From NCBI GenBank assembly GCA_016169945.1, contig JADLSH010000257.1, positions 62,001 to 126,000 of the forward strand: DNA of 64,000 nucleotides, read 5' to 3'. The number at the start of each line of letters is the position of its first letter. Position 1 is the stretch's first letter. The notes beneath the pieces were generated by a model. That model had not been told where the DNA came from, searched no databases, and was given only the letters and a program-made list of their open reading frames with translations. The translations under genes and the position numbers were made by a program. Of the stretch, positions 10,906 to 20,979 are shown in pieces. Origin of the DNA: Trachythela sp. YZ-2020 (Eukaryota > Cnidaria > Anthozoa > Malacalcyonacea > Clavulariidae).

Positions 10906-10936
10906 CTCGAACGGCCTGTATATTACTACTGAAGAC

Positions 10937-11420
10937 TGCTCAAACCATAACTAGACAGGGCAAATATAGTATAGGTTGGCTTAACCACGTCCGTTTCACC
11001 CTTTATAGCGGGTGACCCACTGGAAATGTTTTCAAAATCATTACTATGAAAATAATATGGATCCTAGTTGGAAATAGTATAAAAATCCAATTTCCATACT
11101 ACATAACTGCAATTCCCATACTATGAATATACTCGTTTTTCTTTTGAATAATTAATGGTTTGTTCTATCACAATTTAATTGTATGAGCTGTTCTTCTTTT
11201 ACATTCATAATTATTTGATTTCTTTTTCTTTTATGAAATTCATATCTTCTTCGTGATTTTGGAAATAAATAAGTCTTTCAATACGTTGGACACATACGGC
11301 TAAAATATATAGGACCTTTTCCTAGGGCGATCATGCATGATCTCAGTATCATCCCCATGCTAGGTTTCATGAAGGAAATTCATTAGGAAATCCTATTCCT
11401 AGTATTCATCTTACACAGTC
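10937..11420. other. Intergenic
   Basis: A+T-rich unique-looking DNA between the palindromic element and a LINE fragment. No gene seen. Confidence 0.5.
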
Positions 11421-11429
11421 CCAAAGACG

Positions 11430-13360
11430 ACAATTTATCTCGTTCAAGTGGTACTTCGGAACTAATCTACTGGATTGTGTAAACGAATATACGTATTTAG
11501 GATTAACTTTTCATTATACTGGTAATTTTAAGATAGCGATAACAATGTTATACAGCAAGGCATTACGTGTTTACAATTGCCTAATGCACAAACTTTCAAA
11601 TGCAGAGAATATACCGATTAAAACTTTACTAAAACTATTTTCTTCAATGGTGGTTCCAGTTTTATTATATGGTTGTGAAATCTGGGGTGTAGGTTTATTA
11701 GGTAAAATCTCTTCGTTTGAACTCTTCAAAAGAGATTTCTCAATATGGTAAATAAACTGGAATCATTACAGTTGAAATTTTTTAAACGTATACTAGGAGT
11801 CCACTCTAAGAGTACAAACCTAGCAGTATATGATGAACTGGGTAAAGTTCCTATAATAGTACAGGTCTCTACTTTAGTGACAAAGTATTGGATACGAATT
11901 GAAACTCCGGATTATATGAACACTCTTGTAGGAGAGACAGCGAGTTTTAATATCCGATCAAATACTCAGGCTATTAAATTCACAAACTATGTTTTAAAAA
12001 TGTGTGATTTGGAATCACTAAACGGTATTTCTCTCCCACTTGAAAGTTTACATAATCTAGGTAAATATTAAAAAAATAGGTTATTTGCCTACTTCACTGA
12101 TTTCTGGAAAGATCAGATTGAACAAAGTCGTTACAGTGGTAAATTAAGAACCCTCGCACAAGTTAAGAATAAGGGGCTGATTACATGGACCGAGTTGTCC
12201 CGGCTAACCGAGTTGACCCGCTAAGGCGAGACGAGTTATAAATTGCAATTACATGAGCCGGGCTAGCTCGGCAAACCGGGCTGAAGTGAGCTCATTAAAT
12301 TGAAAATGTTCAACAATTAAATAAGTTTTGCTAGTTTTAGAAAGAAAATTGTTTACATACTGCAATTAAGGGCTTCTTCACGTATAGGCTGGAGTTAGAT
12401 GCTGTATTTACAATGAGAAATGCCCATAACATAGTTTTCTTCGGTTTTGTCTGGTAAAATGCAGTCGCTTCGCTCTTGAAAACTTTGAATCGCTTACTAA
12501 AGCACAAAAACATCATTTTGATACTAATTTGAGTTTCTTGTAACGTTATTTATCAATATTTTTAACAAAATGACCGCGCGTTGACCATATCTCAGCCCGG
12601 TTTGCCGAGTTGAAGCGATTACATGGCAATTTTCATCCCGCCTAAGCGAGTGACTCGGCAAGCCAAAGCGGGATCCCGGCTAGGCGGGACAACTCGCTAG
12701 CCATGTAATCGTAATGTCGAAATAATAGGGAATACATATACGAAGCGGGTCCACTCGGCAAAGCGAGCCAACTCGCTTAGCCGGGACAACTCGCCCATGT
12801 AATTAGGCCCTAAATTTGTATTTGAAAAATATCTCCATGAAGTATGTAATGTTAAACATCGTCAAGCAATAACAAAAATGAGAATATCCGCACACAAACT
12901 ACCGGTTGAATATGGCCGATATAATAAAACGCCATACGATGAAAGGATTTGTACTGTATGTCAATCGAATGAAATTGGAGATGAATTCCACTATTTAATG
13001 TCATGCTCCAATAAAAAAATTGCAGAAACTCGAAACACTTTTAAATAATTTGTATAGTATCAAGAGCTCTTTCCGCTTATTTGATACAAATAATTTGTTC
13101 TTATATATTTTAAATATTCACGATAAGTCCATTATGAAAATAATAGCAAAGTATTTCCATGATATTCTCCTGCTATATGATAAACAGTACATTGCGTAAA
13201 CATGCATATTAGTATGTATAATATAAAGAGTGTGATATTTTATAATCTTACAATATTTTATAGTTATTATAACGATACGTTTTGTATCTTCTTCATGTAA
13301 TTTCATATGTGCCTGTATTGGTATTTGATGAATAAAGATTATTATATTATTATTCTTACC
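11430..13360 (+). pseudogene. LINE (non-LTR retrotransposon) 3' fragment, RT C-terminus
   Basis: Only the end of a reverse-transcriptase polyprotein is present. It starts in the palm/thumb (EYTYLGLTFHYTGNFKIA), followed by LLYGCEIWG and FFKRILGVHSKSTNLAVY. It ends with a zinc-knuckle-like CTVCQSNEIGDEFHYLMSC motif (CX2CX9HX4C) near 12953. Damage: a frameshift near 11740, an in-frame TAA at 12069-12071, a 638-bp MITE at 12173-12810, and a frameshift in the A-run near 13015. The last stop is at 13197-13199. The 3' end is near 13355, with a degenerate ATT-rich tail. The C-terminal zinc motif is known from several non-LTR lineages, and I cannot fix the clade. Confidence 0.8.
12173..12810. mobile_element. 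PIF/Harbinger-type MITE, 638 bp, inside the LINE
   Basis: The ends are GGGGCTGATTACATGG and, reversed, GGGCCTAATTACATGG. The inverted similarity runs for about 50 bp (GAGTTGTCCCGGCTAA). The target duplication is TAA (12170-12172 and 12811-12813). A 3-bp TWA duplication with GGG-starting TIRs fits PIF/Harbinger. Removing the element plus one TAA rejoins the LINE frame through VKNKFVFEKYLHEV, which confirms the boundaries. Internal inverted copies of the subterminal GCTCGGCAAACCGGG motif are present. No coding capacity. Confidence 0.85.
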
Positions 13361-14095
13361 TTTTGAAATTATAATACAATAAAGAGCTTTGAAATCAGCA
13401 CACTGACTATAGTCTTCACTCAAACTGCCAAACCTCTGACTGAGGACCGTTATCTTCGCTGTCCTTATATCCCAAACGATTTACAACGGAAAACGTATTG
13501 CGAAATTTTGAGACGTTCTTGTACGTCTTGTCTCCGAGTGGCTAAATGTATAATTCAAAGTAGGCGCTCCCGCTGGGACGGAAATTGCAAGAAAAAGGCC
13601 GTCATGAGTCACTGGTTATAATTCTCTTTCATTAAAAGAGAAAAATGTTTTGTAGATTGCTCCTAGAAACTTGAAAACATCCTAATTTTGTTACCAGCTA
13701 CCAGGTGAGCATTTCGTGCTGTCAACTCGCAGCTGTTACCTCGTTTCTAAGGAGGGCTTCACAATGCGATAGGTTTTTAAGGAGTTCCATGTTGATAAGG
13801 CGTCATATCGGCTCGACAATTATCTTGATAAGTGCTCGCTCGAAACACGTCAACGTGTTGTCATGATTTCTTTCGCTTCACAATTTCCACTAACTTATTA
13901 AATAAACATATCCTACACAACGTATTTGTATTATTTCGTACTATCATCAACACCCGCGAAACGCACCTGCTTATGAAAGTGAGATAGTGCGAAAACCCGA
14001 ACTAAAACTTGGACTTACCGGCTCGGAATTATTACGAGATTGACCCAGATCTAGTCCTAGACTGACCAAGGGTCGCTTGCTCGGAGTTTTATCCT
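13361..14095. other. Intergenic
   Basis: No supported gene. Open frames on the minus strand near 13118-13423 overlap the LINE tail and look fortuitous. Confidence 0.45.
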
Positions 14096-14400
14096 CCTTC
14101 ATTTTCTGTCCCCTGCCATGTCCACCGTCAGTTCCCTGATATTTAGATTTTCATTTACACAGTCTATCCTCTCTTATTCGGTCTTCCCCGTCCTCTGTTC
14201 CCTTTTATCTTCAACATAATAATTTATCTGTAAGGCTCTCCTTCATTTCGTCTTATTACGTGTCCATACCATCTCAGCCTTCCTTCCCTCACCTTCTCTA
14301 CGATGTCTACCATCCCACCTCTTCTACTGATCTCTTCACTCCATAATGTCTCTGACTGGCTCTCCTTCATTTCTTCTTATTACGTGTCCATACCGTCGTC
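14096..14400 (-). pseudogene. LINE remnant (RTE/BovB-like C-terminal piece), minus strand
   Basis: The reverse strand encodes RLRWYGHVIRRNEGEPYR, then after one frame change GNRGRGRPNKR and a CVNENLNIRELTVDMAGDR-like stretch. This is the familiar 'RWYGHV...GRGRPxxRW' tail of RTE-like endonuclease/reverse-transcriptase elements. A second partial copy of the WYGHV...NEGEP segment at about 14338-14395 shows a small internal duplication. Heavily degraded. Confidence 0.6.
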
Positions 14401-15440
14401 CATAACTGTAGTCATGTTTATTCACTATAAGTTTAATTCACGGCCAAATTCGGATTCGACTCCAACTCCAGTTTGTGTTATCAGAGTTCAGATTTCACAG
14501 TAGGCCTCTAAAATTGTTAGTCCCAGCAGTGATGCGTCATTAGAGACCTTAAGATTGAGGTTTAAAATTTTTACTTCAAACCTCAAACTGCAGTTTGAGG
14601 TTAGACGTCTGAGGTAATAAATCTTGAGGAGATTAAGATTGAAGTACAAACTCTGAGATGTCTTTGAGTATAACTCTGCCATCTTGTCTTGAAAGCTGTG
14701 CTTTATAGTTTTTTCCAAGCTTAGTTTATTGTTATTTGTTTCAAAATAAGTGCAATATGAAGCTAAGATGATGTTTTAAACATTTATTCTAGTAAAACTA
14801 AAATATAGGTTGATATTTTCGAAAAATATCCTCAGGGATTATTCATACGCGAAAACAATTTCTACACGTTGAAAACCTGAACATTTACCGCAAATTCGAC
14901 CGCGGGAGTCTAGTCACGTGATCGCTAGCGGTTTGCGGTTTGAGGTATTCGTAAAAATACATCAATCTTAAGGTCTCGCAGCGAGCTTTGTCTTGAAAAC
15001 ATCATGCAGTAGCGGGAGTAATACTGTGTTTTTCGTTATCTCAATATAAACACAACTATAATTGTCACGAATGACCATATTTTGCCAAGGTTATTGTAAC
15101 ATCGTTCTCTGTCCGTTCGTTATATAAAATTTTCATCTTTCGGAAGCAATTCGCTAGCGTTGGCGACATTAACACGACAATATGTGAACCTGTATAAGCA
15201 ATAAATTCTGCTTAATAATACATTGGCGATCAATTTAGCGGAGACCAAGCAAGTTTGGGTTAAGATATTAAATGGAAAATACCCTAAAAATGTCAGTTTT
15301 CCCTAACCGGTTAATACAATAAGCTTCGGGTTTTGGGATCAATCTACCTGAAAAATACAACAAGAACTTCGACGTTTCGACCGAAGGGCCTTCGTCTGGA
15401 AGTTAGTAGTCTGGAAGTTAGTATTTTTGGTTAATACATC
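14401..15440. other. Intergenic
   Basis: No gene supported. A short perfect palindrome CAAACTGCAGTTTG lies near 14584, and several 'TTGAGGTTTAAA/TTTGAGGTTAGA' words recur at 14540-14640, suggesting a worn repeat. Confidence 0.4.
15365..15402 (-). ncRNA. Hammerhead-ribozyme-like core (degenerate)
   Basis: Read on the minus strand the segment is CCAGACGAAGGCCCTTCGGT followed by CGAAACGTCG. A type I hammerhead core is CUGANGA, then stem II, then GAAA. Here a GGCC...GGTC-like stem II and GAAA are present, but the first motif reads CAGACGA, with A in place of U. Closely related 'CTGACGAAGGCC...GGCCGAAACGTCG' repeats are known in Penelope-like retroelements of animals. I see a fossil of such a motif and do not claim activity. 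Confidence 0.25.
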
Positions 15441-15600
15441 AATCTGTCCAAATTCTTCAATGCGAATTTGGCGACTTTAGCTAGTTCACTGTACGATATG
15501 CTAAATGCGTTCGAGAAAGATGAATTGTATTCATTTGTTGTTTCTGAATTGAAAGGCACCTTCAAGAAATTTAAGACGAGTTTTAGCGACATGTTTGGAT
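15441..15600 (+). other. Short open coding-like segment of unknown origin
   Basis: A frame without a clear start encodes a Lys/Phe/Leu-rich stretch (SLYDMLNAFEKDELYSF ... FKTSFSDMFG). It is cut at 15600 by the hAT MITE. Beyond that element the frame runs on into the LINE fragment. I do not recognise it; it may be an exon relic or chance. Confidence 0.2.
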
Positions 15601-15889
15601 CAGTGGTGGATCCAGCCTACATTTTTTACGGGGGTGCAGCCGAGCAAGGGAGCATACCGAGCCCTGCACTGACAAGCAGTGTGCCGCCACGCCAGTAGGA
15701 AAATTTGTAAATATGGGTATTTTGAACTAGTGCTGCCTTGAATGAAAAAAATTAAGTTGGTCTAAGACCAGTAACAAATTTTGAATACTTCAAACGTTTT
15801 AAAAGTATAAAATTTTTTTGCACCCCCTTGCACCCGTAAGGTCAACAGGGGGGCACACCCCTGTGCACCCCCCTATAAATCGACCACTA
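15601..15889. mobile_element. hAT-type MITE, 289 bp
   Basis: Left end CAGTGGTGGATCCAG, right end CGACCACTA (reverse TAGTGGTCG), with an exact 8-bp duplication GTTTGGAT at 15593-15600 and 15890-15897. A CAGTGG-type TIR plus 8-bp duplication is characteristic of hAT. Non-coding, with C/G-rich runs near the right end. Confidence 0.82.
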
Positions 15890-15904
15890 GTTTGGATGTG
15901 ATCA

Positions 15905-16567
15905 ATTTCATGCTCGAAAATTGAATTTTAACATAATCTTATTACAACCGCTTAATGACCGAGTTAAAGTAACTAAATCACTTGGCGTAAAGATGGACGA
16001 AACTTTGTCATGGAATGCCCAAGTGAACCAAGTTACTAAAAAGGTCAATGCAGGCCTCAGCATCCTAAGACGGGTTCGAGAAATAGTGGATTATAGAACA
16101 CTAATTACAATATATCAATCAATTATTCAACCTCACTTTGATTACTGCTCGCAAGTATGGGGTTGTCTAGGAAAAGGTTTATCAGACAAATTACAGAAGC
16201 TCCAAAATCGAGTATTTCGAATAATAACACGTGAAAACTACGAGATTCGATCTGTTGACATTTTGGAAAACGTAGGAGTTTCTAACTTACAAACCAGAAG
16301 AGAGCATCAATTAGCGATTCTAATGTACAAAGTCAAAAAAAAATGCTACCAAATGATTTAACTGAAATTTTCACCAACACGAATTCAATACATGATCATA
16401 ATACGAGAAATAGCGAATTTAATTTCGCATTACCTAAGCCAAAAACAAATAATATGAAAAAGGCTTTTGCCTACAGGGGGGATGAGGCTTGGAATAACCT
16501 TTCCACTGCAATAAAATCATCGAAAAGCATCTCTAGCTTTAAAACCAAAATAAAGCGAATATACTAA
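15905..16567 (+). pseudogene. CR1/L2-like LINE, 3' fragment of RT
   Basis: The fragment encodes the connection and thumb after the RT palm: VTKSLGVKMDETLSWNAQV, IIQPHFDYCSQVWG, LQKLQNRVFRIIT. After a frameshift in the A-run near 16340 it continues HDHNTRNSEFNFALPKPKTN and AFAYRGDEAWNNLS. This order is the standard end of CR1/L2-type ORF2. The 3' UTR follows to a tail of AATAAAGTCAATAAAGTCAA at about 16738-16758. 5' truncated, hence dead on arrival. Confidence 0.85.
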
Positions 16568-16727
16568 TACTGGAAATTCATTTTCAGTCACCTAATCTTT
16601 TGTAGACCATTGATATTTTATATAATATATTTGTAGTGCATGCACACAGCCTATTGGAAGATCACCTTTTTCTTTTTCTTTTTTTTTTTTAATTAACATC
16701 ATTGTAAATAATTAATCAGGTGAAATA

Positions 16728-16758
16728 GTACCGTTTTTAATAAAGTCAATAAAGTCAA
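16728..16758 (+). repeat. LINE 3' tail (AATAAAGTC)n
   Basis: About two tandem copies of the AATAAAGTC word end the CR1/L2-like fragment, consistent with CR1-clade elements ending in short microsatellite tails. Confidence 0.6.
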
Positions 16759-17182
16759 TGTCAGACTGGTGACTGCGAGACAGCGGTTAGAAATCATTGT
16801 AATATAAAATACACCGAAAAATCAAGAAAGACGCAATATAGAAATCCCATGATATAATGGCTTATACAGTAATATACAAAATCAATATAAGATCTTGCAT
16901 ATTTAAATGAATTAGGTATTAATTATATAACCGTTGCTTGTTGCATTGACCCATAGGGGAAATAAATGTATCGACTCAAAGTGAACACTCGCAGTAATGA
17001 TATAGTACGGAACATCAGAGACGGTTGACCCTCTAGCCCGTTAGTGCAAATGCTATTAGTTTGATTACAAAAACTTCTTAATCTCGACAGAGCAGTGCAA
17101 ATGTCATTTGCTGAATACCACAGCAAAAGAAACTTTGTGGAACGGGTTCATGCGACAGAAGATAAATTGTTGTCCCGTCACG

Positions 17183-18509
17183 CAGGGGCGGATCTAGGGG
17201 TCGTCAAACCGGTCACGCGACTAACGTAAAAATTGCAAACTTAAGTCTTAAATATTCGAACAATAGTCCAGTTATCTTTTATCAGGCAGCTGCACCTTAT
17301 AACAGTCCAGTATCTATTATCATGCAGCGCTAGTAATTAATATTCCAAACGAAGTGTAGTCCAGTGATCAAATTTCATACAGTGGCTGAGCCGACGAGCT
17401 TAGTCAAATCAATGAGCAGCTGACATACGCAAAGTCGGTCAGTCAAAAAGTCAAAATCCAGTGTTCTGATTGGTCTAGACGCTTATTTCCATGGAAACAA
17501 GCGATTTTTTGCGATTTTGACTGATCTGTGGGGAGTTCTGACTGATTTACAAAAGTCAGGGGCGCTCCATTAGTCGGAATATCATTTTAATGATACTAAT
17601 ATTCCAAATATTTGACGCGCGCTAAAGTCTTTCTGAGCGCTCGCTCATTCGAAGTGTCACGTTGGAGCTTTGTCGAAAGATTTCAATTCAAAGACTTCTA
17701 CGGAAAATTCGGAAATGTCTGCTACTCCTTGTAGTATTTACGAAACGGTTCAATCCGCATTTGCGGTGAATGATTTAGCTGTCTTACAAGACTGTTGGGC
17801 TGATCTTGGGAGGAAAATCGACGCTATATCGGAGAGTTTGGTTGAGCAGTTGCTAGGCGCCATGAGTCGCGCGAACTACAGTTTTAGTAGAAGCTAAGTA
17901 TTGGCGCCAAGATCTTTATTCCGAAGAGTGTGCGAGATCAAAAGGACAAGTCATGTACTGCAATAAGGTAAATTTAATGTGATATGTCGATCTTATTTCG
18001 TTTTAGGCAGTATAACAATATTTATAAGCGAACAAGAATAAGATGCGCGCCAATGTAAATACACGTATCTATTCTCGATTGAGATTTAGCTATGAATTTT
18101 GATTTACACAACAAATTTGCATATTTTTGCGGTTGAAGGAGCGTCAGAACTCAGAAGGCTATTAATATCGAGGATAACCGATATAAATGCAGTATACTGT
18201 ATACATAAGATATAAAGGTCAGGTTTTATCAATGAATGGCTTTAATATTGATATAGATTTACAATATTTTTAATTTTTGTTTATGTCTATTTGAGTAATA
18301 TGACACTGTAGTGATTACTAGTCTAGGTTAATTTTTTGTTGAAGCTGCTCTCAGAGTGCTGCAAATGGCGTTTCTGAGGTTCAAAAATCAAAAATTTCCT
18401 GGGGGATCATGCCCCCAGACCCCCCTAGGTGCCTCGCGCCTTCGGCGCTCGCACGAGAGTGTATCCTATATCTTTGACTAACGTACGAAAATTCCTGGAT
18501 CCGCCCCTG
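17183..18509. mobile_element. Non-autonomous hAT element, 1327 bp
   Basis: Ends CAGGGGCGGATCTAGG and, reversed, CAGGGGCGGATCCAGG, with the exact 8-bp duplication CCGTCACG at 17175-17182 and 18510-18517. Both features define hAT. Near the right end is the motif GGATCATGCCCCCAGACCCC, which also appears in shorter form near 49475 and 47520, suggesting a family. Excising the element plus one target copy restores the host frame (LLSRHGPFSSSE). No transposase; one small open frame at 17670-17897. Confidence 0.9.
17715..17897 (+). CDS. Small hypothetical frame inside the hAT element
   Basis: About 60 codons from an ATG at 17715 (MSATPCSIYETVQSAFAV ... VEQLLGAMSRANYSF). Open upstream to 17670. Unrecognised. 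It could be a captured exon or the relic of a hAT N-terminus. No domain can be named. Confidence 0.2.
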   Translation: MSATPCSIYETVQSAFAVNDLAVLQDCWADLGRKIDAISESLVEQLLGAMSRANYSFSRS

Positions 18510-20205
18510 CCGTCACGGTCCGTTTTCTTCGAGCGAAGTGCACAAGGATTGTAGCATTCAGCCTGGGTCAAAACAGCATTTGGAAAACATGGAAAAGATG
18601 TCCGAGAATGTGATAAACTGCATGCGTCAAGGACGGTACGATGGAAAATCACTTGAAGTTTTTAGAGGTGTGAAAAACGAGTGGGTTCTTTTTGACGACG
18701 AACTACAATTGAAGGATTTTTTATCGCGTACGGAGGAAGCTAAAGGTATCTGTGATTTGAAATATACTATACAGAAAGAGTCCCCTTTACTTCCAGATTT
18801 GGTTACAGTGTGGAACGTTGACGAGAATTTCGAAGGAGAATACATAGATGATTACAAAACATTGAGCAATACGAAAAATGTGGAAAATAGGACAGCGTGG
18901 AAAGATAAGTACATAACTGCGGTATACAGAGATGACAATGAATGGAAAGGAAGGCCTTTAACCAGACAAGAGTACCAAGCGATTCCCGACTACATTCGAT
19001 GGGTACAGACGGCGAGTTGCACTACGTTTCTCTCGAGCGACTTCGACTTTTACTCGGCCATGGTAACCGGCAGGAAACGCCAGGCTTGTTTCGATCGGAT
19101 CGTCTGCTCGACTTGCTCTTTACGCTTAACCACACACCACTAAGTAACGTTTATGCTTATTTGGCTGTTATAGTTTATTTGGCTACCTCAAAAAACTGTC
19201 GAGGATTACTTCCAACAAAAAAGAGAACAGATCCGTTACGATCTTGAGCAAGACAAACTGCGGGAGAAATGGAGGAAGCACCCACTTTATGCAAAAAAGG
19301 TGGAAGAGCTGTCATCGTTATGCAAGGGAAAAGGGCTTCCTACTAAAAGGCAAAAACGTCATCTGGTGAAACAACTAGCGGAACTTCTTGGTGATACTCA
19401 GGAAGAAAATAGTCCAGATTATGATGACCTTAACTCAGTTCCAACATCCATGTCTGAACTTCGAAAACTTTTCGTTGCAAGAATTCGGTACATTTTAAAT
19501 TACCATGGCATTACTGTTTGTGGAACAAAAGAAGAACTTGTTTTTCGACTTTTTTTAGTGTGCCACGGTAATTATTATATATGTTTCCAGCAGGAAGAAA
19601 ATGAGATACTGAAAACCATACGTTTAGCAGAAGAAATCGTTCAAGAGGAAAAACTACAGTTACTTTTAAACCGTGGCGATATCTACAGGAAAAGAACATA
19701 CACAACGAAAACGAGCGAAAGCCAGTTACAAGTCCCATGCCATACAAACTTCGAAAATTTGCAAAGTGTTTTTGAGCCTGTAAAGAGTTATGTACAAATT
19801 CTCAGGCAAGTTAGGCATGAGAAGAGTAAGGAGTTATCTACTGCTATTGTAGGAAACAGTTCAGGCACACAATACCAACCAACGACAAACCATGAAGAGT
19901 ATGAAGAATTCTTCTCTATTGCTACGAAAGTTAAAATACGGTGGACCAAGAGTGAGATAGGGGATAGTGGTTGGAGATCTGGGTGGTATACTGCCCAAAT
20001 ACAAGAGGGTCATTTGGAAGATGACAGCATTCAAGTATTGTATTTTTCAGAACAAGGTTGTGTGTACTCTGTGTGTGTGTCAGAATACTTGGAACCTAGG
20101 AAAATTGAAACTAGTATAATATATATGGGGGTTTTTTCAGGATTTTTTATGGGTCGATTTTCCTCCGGAAGATCTAGTTTACCTAAGTTAACGGCTGAAG
20201 CGTAA

Positions 20206-20757
20206 TGTCTGCACGTAACAAAAATTACATACTACATATGTGCTGACATCCTTGTGATGTTTCTTCTTGTGTTCTGGGACAAATTGTATTTGGCACAACT
20301 CCATTCACACTACGCCGAAAGCTTTGATGAGATGCTTGACTTTCAAAACTCAACCTTCAGATTGACATTTTTGGCATGCTCACAAAATATCCTGAAATAT
20401 TCCCTGCAATGTGGCTGTAGGAGTTCTTGCATGCACATAATATGCTAAGTCCTCGTTAAAGTAGCACTTTCAAATTTAGAGTCAGACAGAGACAAGCGCA
20501 CCAAACTTAATTGATATTTACTTGATTGATATTTAGCAATTTTCTCAATTTCATTTCCCTGTTTTAATGGGAAAAATATACTATGTTGCAGCTGTTTTAA
20601 GTATAAAACTAATAATGGCTATATAGTATATATGCTACCAAAAATAATGTGCTAATACACTTTAGAAAACGTTTTTAGTGTTTAACTTAATACAATAAAC
20701 ACTTATTTCCCCACATCGAAGAAAGCTTGATGTTTTATCCCAACATCAACAGACCAT
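20206..20757. other. Intergenic
   Basis: A 64-codon open frame at about 20254-20448 (MMFLLVFWDKLYLAQLHSHY) is Cys- and hydrophobic-rich but shows no recognisable family. Nothing else seen. Confidence 0.4.
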
Positions 20758-20764
20758 GTGACTT

Positions 20765-20973
20765 TTTCCAGGGGGATATTTTTCTTATTTCCATGGAATT
20801 TCCAGGGAGGGTGTGCTATTCCAAGATATTTTCCATGGGGGTCTGGCAACAGAAATTTAGAAATTCCAAGGGACCCAGAAATTGATATTTTTCCAGGGGG
20901 ACATTTTTCATATTTTCCATGGAATTTTCAGGGAGGGTGTGCTTTTCCAAGATATTTTCCATGGGGGTCTGGC
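20765..20973. repeat. Tandem duplication, period 126 bp
   Basis: TTCCAGGGGGATATTTTTC ... CCAAGATATTTTCCATGGGG GTCTGGCAA occurs at 20765-20849 and, after 126 bp, at 20891-20973. 126 is a multiple of three, so an open frame passes through both copies, but its glycine/phenylalanine-rich translation looks like a by-product of the repeat. Confidence 0.8.
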
Positions 20974-20979
20974 AATACT

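Larger units (their letters stand above)
6496..10930. mobile_element. Giant palindromic Polinton-like element, coding-free
   Basis: The ends are perfect inverted repeats: AGTAGTAATATACAGGCCGT at the left and its reverse complement ending ATTACTACT at the right. They are flanked by the direct repeat GAAGAC (6490-6495 and 10931-10936), a 6-bp target duplication. The arms, about 6496-7760 and 9480-10930, match at roughly 98-99% over more than 1.2 kb. I saw only scattered substitutions, plus extra minisatellite units on the right. The middle is 21-bp and 7-bp satellite. No reading frame above background is present. AG/CT termini, a 6-bp duplication and long TIRs are the known signature of Polinton/Maverick elements, so this looks like a derivative that kept only its TIRs. 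A foldback element of another superfamily is the alternative. Confidence 0.75.
17055..20205 (+). pseudogene. Multicopy cnidarian-type gene: two SAP-like motifs plus Tudor-like end
   Basis: The frame starts without a clear start codon near 17055 (LNLDRAVQMSFAEYHSKRNF, ERVHATEDKLLSR). It is interrupted at 17183-18509 by a hAT element and resumes in the same frame (SSEVHKDCSIQPGS). One-base shifts near 19010 (YIRWVQT to GELHYVSLERLR) and near 19182 (PYLAV-like to PQKTVEDYFQQKR) follow. Then come two SAP-like helices (VEELSSLCKGKGLPTKR; MSELRKLF...ILNYHGITVCGTKEELV), a charged linker, and a Tudor/chromo-like domain (KVKIRWTKSEIGD, SGWYTAQIQEG, EYLEP). The NFVER motif resembles the 'NPVER' C-terminal signature of DDE-type transposases, so a transposon origin is plausible. 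Broken copy; function unknown. Confidence 0.6.

Noticed and set aside
10905..10925. tRNA T-loop-like GGGGCTCGAACGGCC
   Set aside because: No acceptor or anticodon arms at the right spacing; it is part of the palindrome terminus, present inverted at 6511-6530.
13118..13423. 101-codon minus-strand frame
   Set aside because: Antisense to the LINE 3' end and its microsatellite tail.
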